Positions 1 to 7,594 of a stretch of DNA of 57,960 bases are shown here, in pieces. Source of the DNA: Aestuariivita sp. (GTDB taxonomy: Bacteria; Pseudomonadota; Alphaproteobacteria; Rhodobacterales; Rhodobacteraceae); contig JAPORY010000027.1 in the NCBI GenBank assembly GCA_026709985.1, positions 1-57,960 on the forward strand, given 5' to 3'. The notes under the pieces were generated by a model. It was not told where the DNA came from. It made no database searches and saw only the letters and a list, made by a program, of their open reading frames with translations. How positions within the stretch are numbered: the stretch's first letter is position 1; the number at the start of each line of letters is the position of its first letter. The translations under genes and the position numbers were made by a program.

Positions 1-165
1 TCTGTCGCAATTTTTTTCCCATGACTCCAATACCATTGTTTTTGCAAGCGGCTCTAGAGTTACCGTACTTTGATTAAGCTCGCGGCTGTAGGTTCTGTTG
101 GGCAAGTTGCGCGTCGCAATAGGCGCTTTTTAATCTTTCATCCGACATCGTTGGTTCAAAATAAG

Positions 166-462
166 TTAACGGATAACGACCTCATCAGCGCGAATTAATC
201 CCAACACTGACCTTGCTTGCTCATCAAGCAATTCTAAATCTAAGTAGTTGTCAGACAAGCGCCTCGTCAGGTTCTCCATATGCGACAAATCTGCTTCGAG
301 TTCCTGCAACTCGTCTCTTAAGCGTTGTGTCTCCGCTTCAATTTCAACACGATGCATCAGACCAAAGTCGCCATGCACCGCACTGAAAGTAAAGTAAGTG
401 CTGAGAGCGATTGTCACGCCAAAAAAGACAATCGTACCGATGCGAGCTGGGCCTGTGCGCAT
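166..462 (-). CDS. ftsB: FtsB/DivIC-like septum formation initiator
   Basis: Small bitopic division protein of 98 aa. FtsB proteins bridge FtsL and FtsQ in the divisome and act at the inner membrane. The sequence shows a short basic N-terminus, one hydrophobic segment at about residues 9-28, then a heptad-rich acidic coiled coil (about 38-75, rich in Glu, Leu and Arg), and a short tail ending in the alphaproteobacterial-style GLIRADEVVIR. The length fits the family (90-110 aa). It is divergent from pdhA across about 440 bases, an arrangement common in Rhodobacterales. The assignment rests on topology and tail pattern, since this family is weakly conserved. Confidence 0.8.
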   Translation of the reverse strand: MRTGPARIGTIVFFGVTIALSTYFTFSAVHGDFGLMHRVEIEAETQRLRDELQELEADLSHMENLTRRLSDNYLDLELLDEQARSVLGLIRADEVVIR

Positions 463-904
463 TATGGCGTATCCAATATTGCGACCACTAGAAATAGAAC
501 AACCATCCCTTAAAGCGAGCCATTTTCGATTTCAACCTCGCTCGCACAAGAATTTGGATCAGCGGACAAAATTGTCTCACCTATCCCGCCCCTGATCACG
601 TTGAAATGCCGTTCTTCACGCATTGATGACGGACGATGATTCGATAGATTCACCTGTGTTCATTTAGGATCAATAATGATCAGCAACGTTAACGAGCGAT
701 TCGAAATCATATCGCGTCGGCAAAGACTTCATCCTTCGAATTTTTTGCATTAGTGGTGGTGTTTCGAATCGAATAATAGGGCTGTTTCTGCCTTTTGGGT
801 CGGCAAATCAAAAACATCTCAACACAATTGCATTATTGCTATTCTTCAATTAAAGACGACAAAATTATTGCTTGTTCGACAGCAGCCCGGGGGAGAAAAA
901 TACG
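463..904. other. Intergenic region between divergent ftsB and pdhA
   Basis: No gene seen. This stretch must hold the promoters of ftsB (leftward) and the pdhABC operon (rightward). It contains three copies of the palindrome TTCGAA at 699, 735 and 763, annotated separately. I could not assign a convincing -35/-10 pair. Confidence 0.6.
699..768. promoter_or_regulatory. Cluster of three TTCGAA palindromes upstream of pdhA
   Basis: The 6-base palindrome TTCGAA occurs at 699-704, 735-740 and 763-768, spaced 36 and 28 bases apart, 137-206 bases upstream of the pdhA start. Three copies within 70 bases is more than chance would give. Some copies extend to longer imperfect dyads. A regulator site for the pyruvate dehydrogenase operon is a possible explanation, but no known regulator is matched. 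Confidence 0.25.
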
Positions 905-1900
905 ATGGCCGCTCGCAAATCTTCAAAAAAACCGAATGTGTCGGTAGAAGAACTTCTGTCCTATTATCGAGATATGTTACTCATCCGGCGTTTCGAAGAG
1001 AAAGCTGGGCAGCTATACGGTATGGGGCTCATCGGCGGTTTTTGTCACCTGTATATTGGTCAAGAAGCTGTCGTTGTCGGTTTGGAAGCAGCGGCTGCTG
1101 AAGGCGATAAACGCGTTACTTCATACCGCGACCATGGTCATATGATTGCGTGTGGCATGGACGCCGCTGGCGTTATGGCTGAACTGACTGGCCGAGAGGG
1201 CGGATACTCTAAAGGTAAGGGTGGCTCAATGCACATGTTCTCGAAAGAAAAGCACTTTTACGGCGGTCATGGCATTGTCGGCGCACAGGTGCCTATTGGT
1301 GCTGGTTTAGCTCTTGCCGACAAATACTTGGAGAATGGACGCGTTACTTTCACGTATTTCGGCGACGGCGCCGCCAACCAAGGTCAGATTTACGAAACCT
1401 TCAACATGGCAGCCCTTTGGCAACTACCCATCATTTTCGTTATTGAGAATAATCAGTACGCCATGGGAACCTCGCAAAAACGCTCTACTTCGACCCCTGA
1501 AATCTACACGCGTGGGGCAGCTTTCGGAATTCCCGGCGAGGCCGTCGACGGTATGGATGTTCTTGCTGTAAAAGCTGCTGGCGAGAAAGCCGTTGCGCAT
1601 TCCCGAGCCGGTGACGGTCCGTACATACTGGAAATCAAAACCTATCGATACCGCGGTCACTCAATGTCAGATCCAGCAAAGTATCGCACACGCGAAGAAG
1701 TGCAGAAAATGCGAGAAGAACGCGATCCGATCGAACAAATCCGCGAAGTGCTTTTGACTGGCAAACACGCCACGGACGCCGAACTCAAAGCAATTGATAA
1801 GGAAGTAAAAGATTCCATTAACGCTGCGGCTGAATTTGCAAAGGAAAGTCCAGAGCCAGCGGAATATGAATTATGGACGGATATCTATGCTGACGCTTGA
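905..1900 (+). CDS. pdhA: Pyruvate dehydrogenase E1 component, alpha subunit
   Basis: Decarboxylates pyruvate with thiamine diphosphate as half of the E1 heterotetramer, feeding acetyl groups to the lipoyl domains of E1-beta and E2. The 331-aa protein has the expected N-terminal helical start ([15 protein letters not shown]), the YRDHGH segment near residue 80, the ThDP/Mg motif GDGAANQGQ...[11 protein letters not shown] around residues 150-185, and the phosphorylation-loop-like [15 protein letters not shown] near 250. I chose ATG 905 because a strong GGGGGAG lies about 10 bases upstream and MAARKSS fits family N-termini. An in-frame start at 872 would add 11 unlikely residues. First gene of pdhABC, with 17 bases to pdhB. 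Confidence 0.96.
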   Translation: MAARKSSKKPNVSVEELLSYYRDMLLIRRFEEKAGQLYGMGLIGGFCHLYIGQEAVVVGLEAAAAEGDKRVTSYRDHGHMIACGMDAAGVMAELTGREGGYSKGKGGSMHMFSKEKHFYGGHGIVGAQVPIGAGLALADKYLENGRVTFTYFGDGAANQGQIYETFNMAALWQLPIIFVIENNQYAMGTSQKRSTSTPEIYTRGAAFGIPGEAVDGMDVLAVKAAGEKAVAHSRAGDGPYILEIKTYRYRGHSMSDPAKYRTREEVQKMREERDPIEQIREVLLTGKHATDAELKAIDKEVKDSINAAAEFAKESPEPAEYELWTDIYADA

Positions 1901-1917
1901 GCAAAAAGGACCATCTT

Positions 1918-3285
1918 ATGGCAATTGAAATCCTAATGCCCGCCCTGTCTCCTACAATGGAGGAGGGCACCCTAGCGAAGTGGCTCGTCAAAGAAGGGGA
2001 TAGTGTCGCAGCGGGCGATATATTAGCAGAAATTGAGACCGATAAAGCCACAATGGAATTTGAGGCTGTCGACGAGGGAATTATAGGTAAGATACTCGTT
2101 GCCGAAGGTACCGAGGGCATCAAAGTCAATAGTCCTATTGCTGTAATTGCGCAAGACGGAGAAGATCCCGTCAGCGTAGAATCCCACACCCAACCGACAG
2201 CTCCAACCCCTGCTCCGCATCCCGTCGAACAACCCTCTGTCGCCGCATCGCCTAAAGAGTACACTGTTGATCAGTCCCCAGATTGGCCAGACGGAACAAC
2301 AATGAAACAGCAGACTGTTCGTGATGCGCTGCGCGACGCGATGGCCGAGGAGATGCGCCGAGATACCAGCGTATATTTGATGGGAGAGGAAGTTGCCGAG
2401 TATCAAGGGGCCTATAAGGTGTCGCAGGGTTTATTAGACGAATTCGGCGAGAAGCGCGTAATTGATACGCCAATAACCGAACATGGTTTCGCAGGAATCG
2501 CCGTTGGTGCCGCCTTCGGTGGTTTGCGGCCGATCGTTGAATTTATGACGTTCAACTTTGCGATGCAAGCGATTGATCAAATTATCAATTCTGCAGCAAA
2601 AACGCTCTATATGTCAGGCGGTCAAATGGGAGCCCCGATGGTCTTCCGCGGTCCCAACGGTGCAGCGGCGAGAGTAGCCGCGCAACACTCACAGGATTAC
2701 GCTGCCTGGTATTCTCAGATCCCCGGCCTAAAGGTTGTCATGCCCTACTCGGCCGCGGATTCGAAAGGTCTACTAAAAACTGCGATCCGAGATCCAAACC
2801 CAGTCATTTTCCTAGAAAATGAAATTTTATATGGGCGCTCCTTTGAGGTGCCAGAGGTTGATGACTTAGTAATCCCGTTCGGGAAAGCACGCGTATGGCG
2901 TGAAGGGTCCGATGTGACGATTGTCAGTTTCGGCATCGGCATGCAATACGCGCTTGAAGCGAGCGAAAAACTAGCAGCAGACGGTATTGCGGCCGAAGTC
3001 ATTGATCTGCGCACTCTCAGACCGATGGATGTGGGTTCAATTATTCAATCAGTAATGAAAACAAACCGATGTATCACGGTCGAAGAAGGCTGGCCGCAAG
3101 GCGCCGTCGGAAATTATATTTCGTCGGTGATAATGCAGGAGGCTTTTGACTATCTTGACGCACCGGTAATCAATTGCACTGGCAAAGATGTACCCATGCC
3201 TTATGCGACAAATCTCGAAAAACTCGCCTTGATCACGACGGACGAAGTTGTCGATGCTGCCAAACAAGTGACCTACAGGAAGTAA
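1918..3285 (+). CDS. pdhB: Pyruvate dehydrogenase E1 beta subunit with N-terminal lipoyl domain
   Basis: Beta half of the pyruvate dehydrogenase E1 enzyme, 455 aa. Residues 1-80 are a complete lipoyl domain with the lipoylation motif [10 protein letters not shown] (the Lys is the attachment site). A Pro/Ala-rich linker follows to about residue 120, then the transketolase pyrimidine-binding domain ([14 protein letters not shown] onward) and C-terminal transketolase domain. A lipoyl domain fused to E1-beta is typical of alphaproteobacteria and absent from most other bacteria. ATG 1918 is preceded by AAAAGGA at a good distance. An in-frame start 21 bases earlier overlaps the pdhA stop and lacks that site. 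The lipoyl domain is nearly identical to that of the next gene. Confidence 0.96.
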   Translation: MAIEILMPALSPTMEEGTLAKWLVKEGDSVAAGDILAEIETDKATMEFEAVDEGIIGKILVAEGTEGIKVNSPIAVIAQDGEDPVSVESHTQPTAPTPAPHPVEQPSVAASPKEYTVDQSPDWPDGTTMKQQTVRDALRDAMAEEMRRDTSVYLMGEEVAEYQGAYKVSQGLLDEFGEKRVIDTPITEHGFAGIAVGAAFGGLRPIVEFMTFNFAMQAIDQIINSAAKTLYMSGGQMGAPMVFRGPNGAAARVAAQHSQDYAAWYSQIPGLKVVMPYSAADSKGLLKTAIRDPNPVIFLENEILYGRSFEVPEVDDLVIPFGKARVWREGSDVTIVSFGIGMQYALEASEKLAADGIAAEVIDLRTLRPMDVGSIIQSVMKTNRCITVEEGWPQGAVGNYISSVIMQEAFDYLDAPVINCTGKDVPMPYATNLEKLALITTDEVVDAAKQVTYRK

Positions 3286-3291
3286 TTGATT

Positions 3292-4599
3292 ATGACCGTA
3301 GAAATTCTCATGCCTGCCCTATCCCCAACAATGGAGGAAGGTACTCTCGCGAAATGGATTGTGAAAGAAGGCGATACCGTCGCCTCGGGCGATCTATTGG
3401 CAGAGATTGAAACCGATAAAGCAACGATGGAATTTGAGGCTGTCGACGAGGGAATCATTGGCAAGATACTCGTGGCCGAGGGCACCGAGGGCGTCAAAGT
3501 TAATGTCCCGATCGCAATCCTCGTTGAGGAAGGAGAAGATGTTACCGACGCGCCGTCACTCGCTTCTGACAAAAAATCTTCCGTCCAAAGTGCTGCTGAT
3601 CGCGTACAATCTGAGACTCATGTTCAGCCCTCGAAACCCGCAGATGTGATCGCGCAGCCATCCCAAGATGACTCGGGGGCATCAAGGGTTTTTGCCTCGC
3701 CACTGGCTCGCCGCATGGCAAGCCAAAACGAACTAGATTTAAATCAAATTAAGGGTACGGGGCCGAATGGTCGGATTATCAAGGTCGATATTGAGACCGC
3801 GCTCTCAGCGCCTAAAGCTGCTCTGTCTCCCGCGCCAGAAGCTGCCGCCAAAACATCGCTCCCCGACGGCCCACAAGCGACCCAAGTAATGAAGATGTAT
3901 GAGGGCCGAGAGTACTCAGAAGTCGCCCTTGACGGTATGCGTCGCACTGTTGCAAGTCGCCTAACCGAAGCGAAACAAACAATTCCACACTTCTATTTGC
4001 GCCGCAGTGTGCAGATTGACTCGTTGCTGTCGTTTCGATCTGAATTAAATCAGCAGCTCGAAGGACGAGGGATCAAACTTTCGGTAAATGATTTCGTCAT
4101 TAAGAGCTGTGCAATCGCCCTGCAAAGCGTTCCCGACGCCAATGCCGTATGGGCAGGTGATCGCATAATTAAACTCAAGCCTTCGGACGTAGCGGTAGCG
4201 GTCGCTGTAGAAGGCGGCTTGTTCACTCCAGTGCTTTTTGATGCAGATGCGAAGACGCTATCAAAACTCTCCTCCGAGATGAAAGACCTAGCTTCGAGAG
4301 CCCGAGATCGGAAACTAGCCCCGCACGAGTATGTTGGCGGATCTTTTGCGATATCTAATCTTGGTATGTTCGGCATTGATAATTTTGACGCCGTAATTAA
4401 CCCACCTCACGGTGCTATTTTGGCGGTCGGAACTGGTCGAAAACAACCAGTTGTTAATCCGGAGGGTGAGTTGGGCGTCGCGACGATCATGTCACTCACG
4501 CTTAGCGTTGACCACCGCGTAATTGACGGTGCCCTTGGTGCACAGTTGCTGCAGGCTATCGTCGAAAATTTAGAGAACCCGCTATCTATGCTGGCTTAG
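3292..4599 (+). CDS. pdhC: Dihydrolipoamide acetyltransferase (E2) of pyruvate dehydrogenase
   Basis: Core of the pyruvate dehydrogenase complex: accepts acetyl from E1 on its lipoyl arm and transfers it to CoA. The 435-aa protein has one lipoyl domain (residues 1-80, [10 protein letters not shown]), a flexible linker, a peripheral-subunit-binding domain (about 120-160, [16 protein letters not shown]...GTGPNGRI), a second linker, and the catalytic domain from about 200 ending with the active-site pattern [22 protein letters not shown] sits 9 bases before ATG 3292. TTG 3286 is an alternative. No E3 (lpd) gene follows, so dihydrolipoamide dehydrogenase must be encoded elsewhere. A strong hairpin lies directly after the stop. 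Confidence 0.96.
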   Translation: MTVEILMPALSPTMEEGTLAKWIVKEGDTVASGDLLAEIETDKATMEFEAVDEGIIGKILVAEGTEGVKVNVPIAILVEEGEDVTDAPSLASDKKSSVQSAADRVQSETHVQPSKPADVIAQPSQDDSGASRVFASPLARRMASQNELDLNQIKGTGPNGRIIKVDIETALSAPKAALSPAPEAAAKTSLPDGPQATQVMKMYEGREYSEVALDGMRRTVASRLTEAKQTIPHFYLRRSVQIDSLLSFRSELNQQLEGRGIKLSVNDFVIKSCAIALQSVPDANAVWAGDRIIKLKPSDVAVAVAVEGGLFTPVLFDADAKTLSKLSSEMKDLASRARDRKLAPHEYVGGSFAISNLGMFGIDNFDAVINPPHGAILAVGTGRKQPVVNPEGELGVATIMSLTLSVDHRVIDGALGAQLLQAIVENLENPLSMLA

Positions 4600-4600
4600 A

Positions 4601-4624
4601 GCAGGTGGTGTTTGACCCACCTGC
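4601..4624 (+). terminator. Hairpin after pdhC, possible terminator
   Basis: An 8-bp perfect stem, GCAGGTGG (4601-4608) with CCACCTGC (4617-4624), starts one base after the pdhC stop codon. There is no clear T-run after it, so it may stabilise the 3' end or act with Rho rather than be a classic intrinsic terminator. Confidence 0.5.
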
Positions 4625-5261
4625 TTGCGCTCGAAACGGTTAGGTCGTTTTAGGATCGGAACTATCCCAACCTTTGAGGCACTGCTCCTCACTCCCTGAT
4701 CAACCGTTCCCGAATCCGATCCTTGAGGATAGCAACGATTGAGAGACCACAGCAACCGCTTTGACTGCGAATTTCGCCCTGCGCCGACCGGTTGAAATAT
4801 AATCGCCTGCAGAGTGGCTCGCGATGATGCCGGGCATCACCCCGATGCCGTCCGTCATCGCACCACGTACGAATGCCGTTCGCTAACTCAATGATTACAG
4901 CTTCGTTTCCTACGCAACCACTCACGATATACATTGCAGGTGCACCAAAACCAACTTGCTACCATTATCTTGGAACTTCGATCTGCGGCAAGTAGTTCTC
5001 AACCCACTCAATATTGACCCCACCTTGATCTTGAGGAGTCGGAACAACGATCCTTCCCAATGGCGTCAAAGAGGCAATTTCGACATATGTCTATCGACGA
5101 GCAGAGAGCGCAAGAACTTGCTCACATTACTTCGTCACTGCGTCTAAGTTAGACACAAAAGGTCATACGCACAAACTGCGATTAAGAAACAATCAGCGCA
5201 ATCGTAAGCTTCCCAGCATCCACGTCTTGAAGCAAAGCCAAGCCCCAAACCAGATAAAGTT
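4625..5261. other. Gene-free stretch between pdhC and cysE
   Basis: About 640 bases with no convincing gene. The longest open frame (4689-4934, minus) encodes 81 residues of Arg/Cys-rich sequence with no family resemblance and no ribosome-binding site. The stretch separates the convergent ends of pdhABC and cysE. I see no tRNA or riboswitch in it. Confidence 0.55.
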
Positions 5262-6080
5262 CTATTCTCGACTATCTTTGCCCAGCATGTGGTTCATGGA
5301 GATTGCAGGGGGTTCGCAACCAGCCTCACCAACAATTCGCGCTGGTATTCCAGCAACCGTTTTGCAGGCGGGTACACCTGACAAAACAACGGAACCCGCC
5401 GCAATGCGGGAGCAATGCTCAACACGAATATTACCAAGAACTTTGGCCCCAGCACCGATCAAGACGCCATCCTCAATCTTCGGGTGGCGATCTTCCTCTT
5501 GTTTTCCAGTTCCACCTAAGGTTACCGAGTGGAGCATCGAAACGTTGTCACCGACAACCGCAGTTTCGCCTATAACAATCGAATGGGCGTGATCAATCAT
5601 TAAGCCTTTGCCGATTCTCGCCGCCGGGTGAATATCAACACCAAAGATTTCCGACGTGCGCATCTGAAAGAAATAAGCTAAATCATGCCGACCCTGTTGC
5701 CACAACCAATGCCCAACGCGATAAGCCTGAACCGCCTGATAGCCTTTAAAGAACAGGATAGGTTGAAGAAGGCGATGACAGGCGGGATCACGCTCATAAA
5801 TAGCCACCAAGTCAGCTCTTGCTGCCGAAACTAGGGGTGGTGAACTCCCGAAGGCCTCATCTGCGATCTCCCTTAACACCGCCATTGACATCTCGTTCGA
5901 CGCCAGTTTTGCCGCTACCCGATAACTGAGTGCTTTCTCAAGCGACTTGTGATGAAGAATGCAAGCATGAATAAGACCGCTCATAAGCGGTTCGTCGACT
6001 ACTGCCGCTTGCGCTTGACGAGATATGCTATCCCATACAGGGTCAATTGCCGTGATACCAGATTTTTGTTGTTGTGCCAT
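5262..6080 (-). CDS. cysE: Serine O-acetyltransferase
   Basis: Makes O-acetylserine from serine and acetyl-CoA, the committing step of cysteine synthesis. The 272-aa protein has the N-terminal alpha-helical domain (DPVWDSISRQAQ, then a conserved LHHKSLEKALSYRVA) and a left-handed beta-helix of hexapeptide repeats from about residue 150. The catalytic neighbourhood is clear: FGVDIHPAARIGKGLMIDHA, then GETAVVGDNV and HSVTLGGTGK. I prefer ATG 6080 (MAQQQKSG): it has GAGG 8 bases upstream and matches family starts. An upstream in-frame TTG at 6155 would add 25 residues without a site. The tail after the repeats carries an Ile near the end, as CysE proteins often do. Confidence 0.95.
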   Translation of the reverse strand: MAQQQKSGITAIDPVWDSISRQAQAAVVDEPLMSGLIHACILHHKSLEKALSYRVAAKLASNEMSMAVLREIADEAFGSSPPLVSAARADLVAIYERDPACHRLLQPILFFKGYQAVQAYRVGHWLWQQGRHDLAYFFQMRTSEIFGVDIHPAARIGKGLMIDHAHSIVIGETAVVGDNVSMLHSVTLGGTGKQEEDRHPKIEDGVLIGAGAKVLGNIRVEHCSRIAAGSVVLSGVPACKTVAGIPARIVGEAGCEPPAISMNHMLGKDSRE

Positions 6081-6489
6081 TAAAGCCGCCTCAGCAAATG
6101 AATTGTAATAACCACCAATCACTCTTTCCTGCACCGCCCAACTTATATCGCTCAAGTGCGCTCTTTCGCGTCAATATGTAACTGAGTGCGCAATATGATG
6201 CATCGCTAGTAATCAATTTCTTGGTCGTTGACCACTACGAAGCTAATAGCGCGGCTGATTATGCGCAAGAGTATTCCCGTTGACTTAAGAGGGAGTGAAA
6301 TAAGGCATGAGACAAAAATGCAAACAATAAATTGATGCGCAATACTTACGTCATGATAGCTACGTGACAATCGCACAAGCGTTGAAACACAAACTCCTTG
6401 CTTCAATATCAAAAATATTTCGGAAGCAAAACCAATTCTCGTCGTGAACATTGGCTTGATATTACTGATCGGGATGCCACGTAGACACT
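6081..6489. other. Divergent intergenic region between cysE and the M48 peptidase
   Basis: About 400 bases between two divergent genes, presumably holding both promoters. No gene, tRNA or riboswitch seen. The only open frame (6206-6451, minus) does not resemble a protein family. Confidence 0.5.
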
Positions 6490-7209
6490 ATGCTTAAATC
6501 GCTCCCAATCCTGCTGGCGCTAATTTACGGATTAGTGCTCTATCACTTTTCCGCGTGGCGCACGCGTAGAGAACTCAAAGCGCAATCAAAACTGCTTACC
6601 GATAAGAGATTAACTTCAGAAATTGACCGGCTCGCGCATACCCTAAACTTCAAAGAAATTAGCGTGTTTGTCTATGAAATTGATCCAATCAATGGCTTAG
6701 CGGCTCCTGACGGTAAAATATACATTACCCGTGGTCTGTACGAAAAGTTCTTGAATGGTGACTTTACCGCCTCGGAAATAGCGAGTGTCGTTGCCCATGA
6801 ATTAGGGCACGTCGCACTTAATCATTCGCGTCGACGTATGATTGACTTTTCGGGCCAAAATGCGTTGCGAGCAGCACTCGGAATGGTCTTAGCAAGATTC
6901 TTGCCGGGCATTGGAGTTTGGGTGGCTAATGGCTTGATGACATTGCTCGTCGCAAGACTGTCACGTAGTGACGAATATGAAGCCGATGAGTACGCAGCCG
7001 CACTGCTTACCAAAGCGGGTATCGGCGTCGAGCCACAAATTTCGCTACTGCGCAAATTGGATGAAGCGGCACGCCTATCTCGTCGAACTCCGCCAGCATG
7101 GTTAATGAGCCACCCCAAAACCGCTCAACGTATTGAAGCATTGGAAAAGCTAAGAGCTAAATGGCGGCTCCAAATCGCCTCATCGAAACGAGATGACAAC
7201 CGTGATTAA
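6490..7209 (+). CDS. Small membrane-anchored M48 family metallopeptidase
   Basis: Zinc-dependent endopeptidase of the M48 (HtpX/Ste24/OMA1-like) group, 239 aa. It has one N-terminal hydrophobic anchor (about residues 4-22), a short charged linker, then the zincin domain with the HExxH motif in VVAHELGHVALNH near residue 100 and the third ligand region SRSDEYEADEYAAALL near 160. A second hydrophobic stretch at about 130-155 lies between them, as in many M48 enzymes. It is shorter than HtpX (about 290 aa, four membrane segments) and lacks the TPR part of BepA. The likely role is membrane or envelope protein quality control. The substrate cannot be told. Confidence 0.85.
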   Translation: MLKSLPILLALIYGLVLYHFSAWRTRRELKAQSKLLTDKRLTSEIDRLAHTLNFKEISVFVYEIDPINGLAAPDGKIYITRGLYEKFLNGDFTASEIASVVAHELGHVALNHSRRRMIDFSGQNALRAALGMVLARFLPGIGVWVANGLMTLLVARLSRSDEYEADEYAAALLTKAGIGVEPQISLLRKLDEAARLSRRTPPAWLMSHPKTAQRIEALEKLRAKWRLQIASSKRDDNRD

Positions 7210-7318
7210 CGCCGCCTTAGGATCGGCAGGAATACTCCGGTGTTTTCGCGGCTGCAAGAATCGTCGAAATAAATGCTAAAGCCCTCCCCCCTAAGTTAGT
7301 CCAAATTACCCCACAAGT

Positions 7319-7594
7319 TCATCCCAGATTTCTTGGGGGCTTACGGTTTCTTCGTTTAGCTCGGGTGGTTGTACCTAAACCGTCCCGAATCAAAAGCGTC
7401 ATTGGATGATGGAAATGATCGTCCTCATAATTCTGCTGCAGTTCCGTTAAAGCCTCAGTGACATTGATATCCGTGGGAAGACTCAAGGCCCAGTCTAGAA
7501 AAATCGTTCGACATTCCTCGGGAGAAATATTCGCAATCCGATAACTCTCATAGATCAAGCCTTTGGGATCACAATTGAGCCCGCCCTTAACCAT
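7319..7594 (-). CDS. Small conserved protein coupled to glnE
   Basis: A 91-aa soluble protein of unknown function. The start overlaps the last 8 bases of glnE and is preceded by GAGGGG, so it should be translated by coupling. The core (PKGLIYESYRI, then PEECRTIFLDWALSLP, then a central loop and HHPMTLLIRDGL) resembles, from memory, a short conserved protein found behind glnE or in similar contexts in Rhodobacterales. The tail is basic (AKRRNRKPPR). No catalytic or metal-binding motif is visible. A role linked to nitrogen regulation is only suggested by position. Confidence 0.75.
   Translation of the reverse strand: MVKGGLNCDPKGLIYESYRIANISPEECRTIFLDWALSLPTDINVTEALTELQQNYEDDHFHHPMTLLIRDGLGTTTRAKRRNRKPPRNLG

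Noticed and set aside
1818-2264. 148-residue minus-strand open frame opposite the lipoyl domain and linker of pdhB
   Set aside because: Antisense shadow of a clear gene; Ser/Ala/Gly-rich with no ribosome-binding site. A similar shadow opposite pdhC (3273-3572) comes from the same repeated lipoyl sequence.
4689-4934. 81-residue minus-strand frame between pdhC and cysE
   Set aside because: Arg/Cys-rich with no family resemblance and no ribosome-binding site; considered as a remnant of lpd but nothing like a flavoprotein motif is present.
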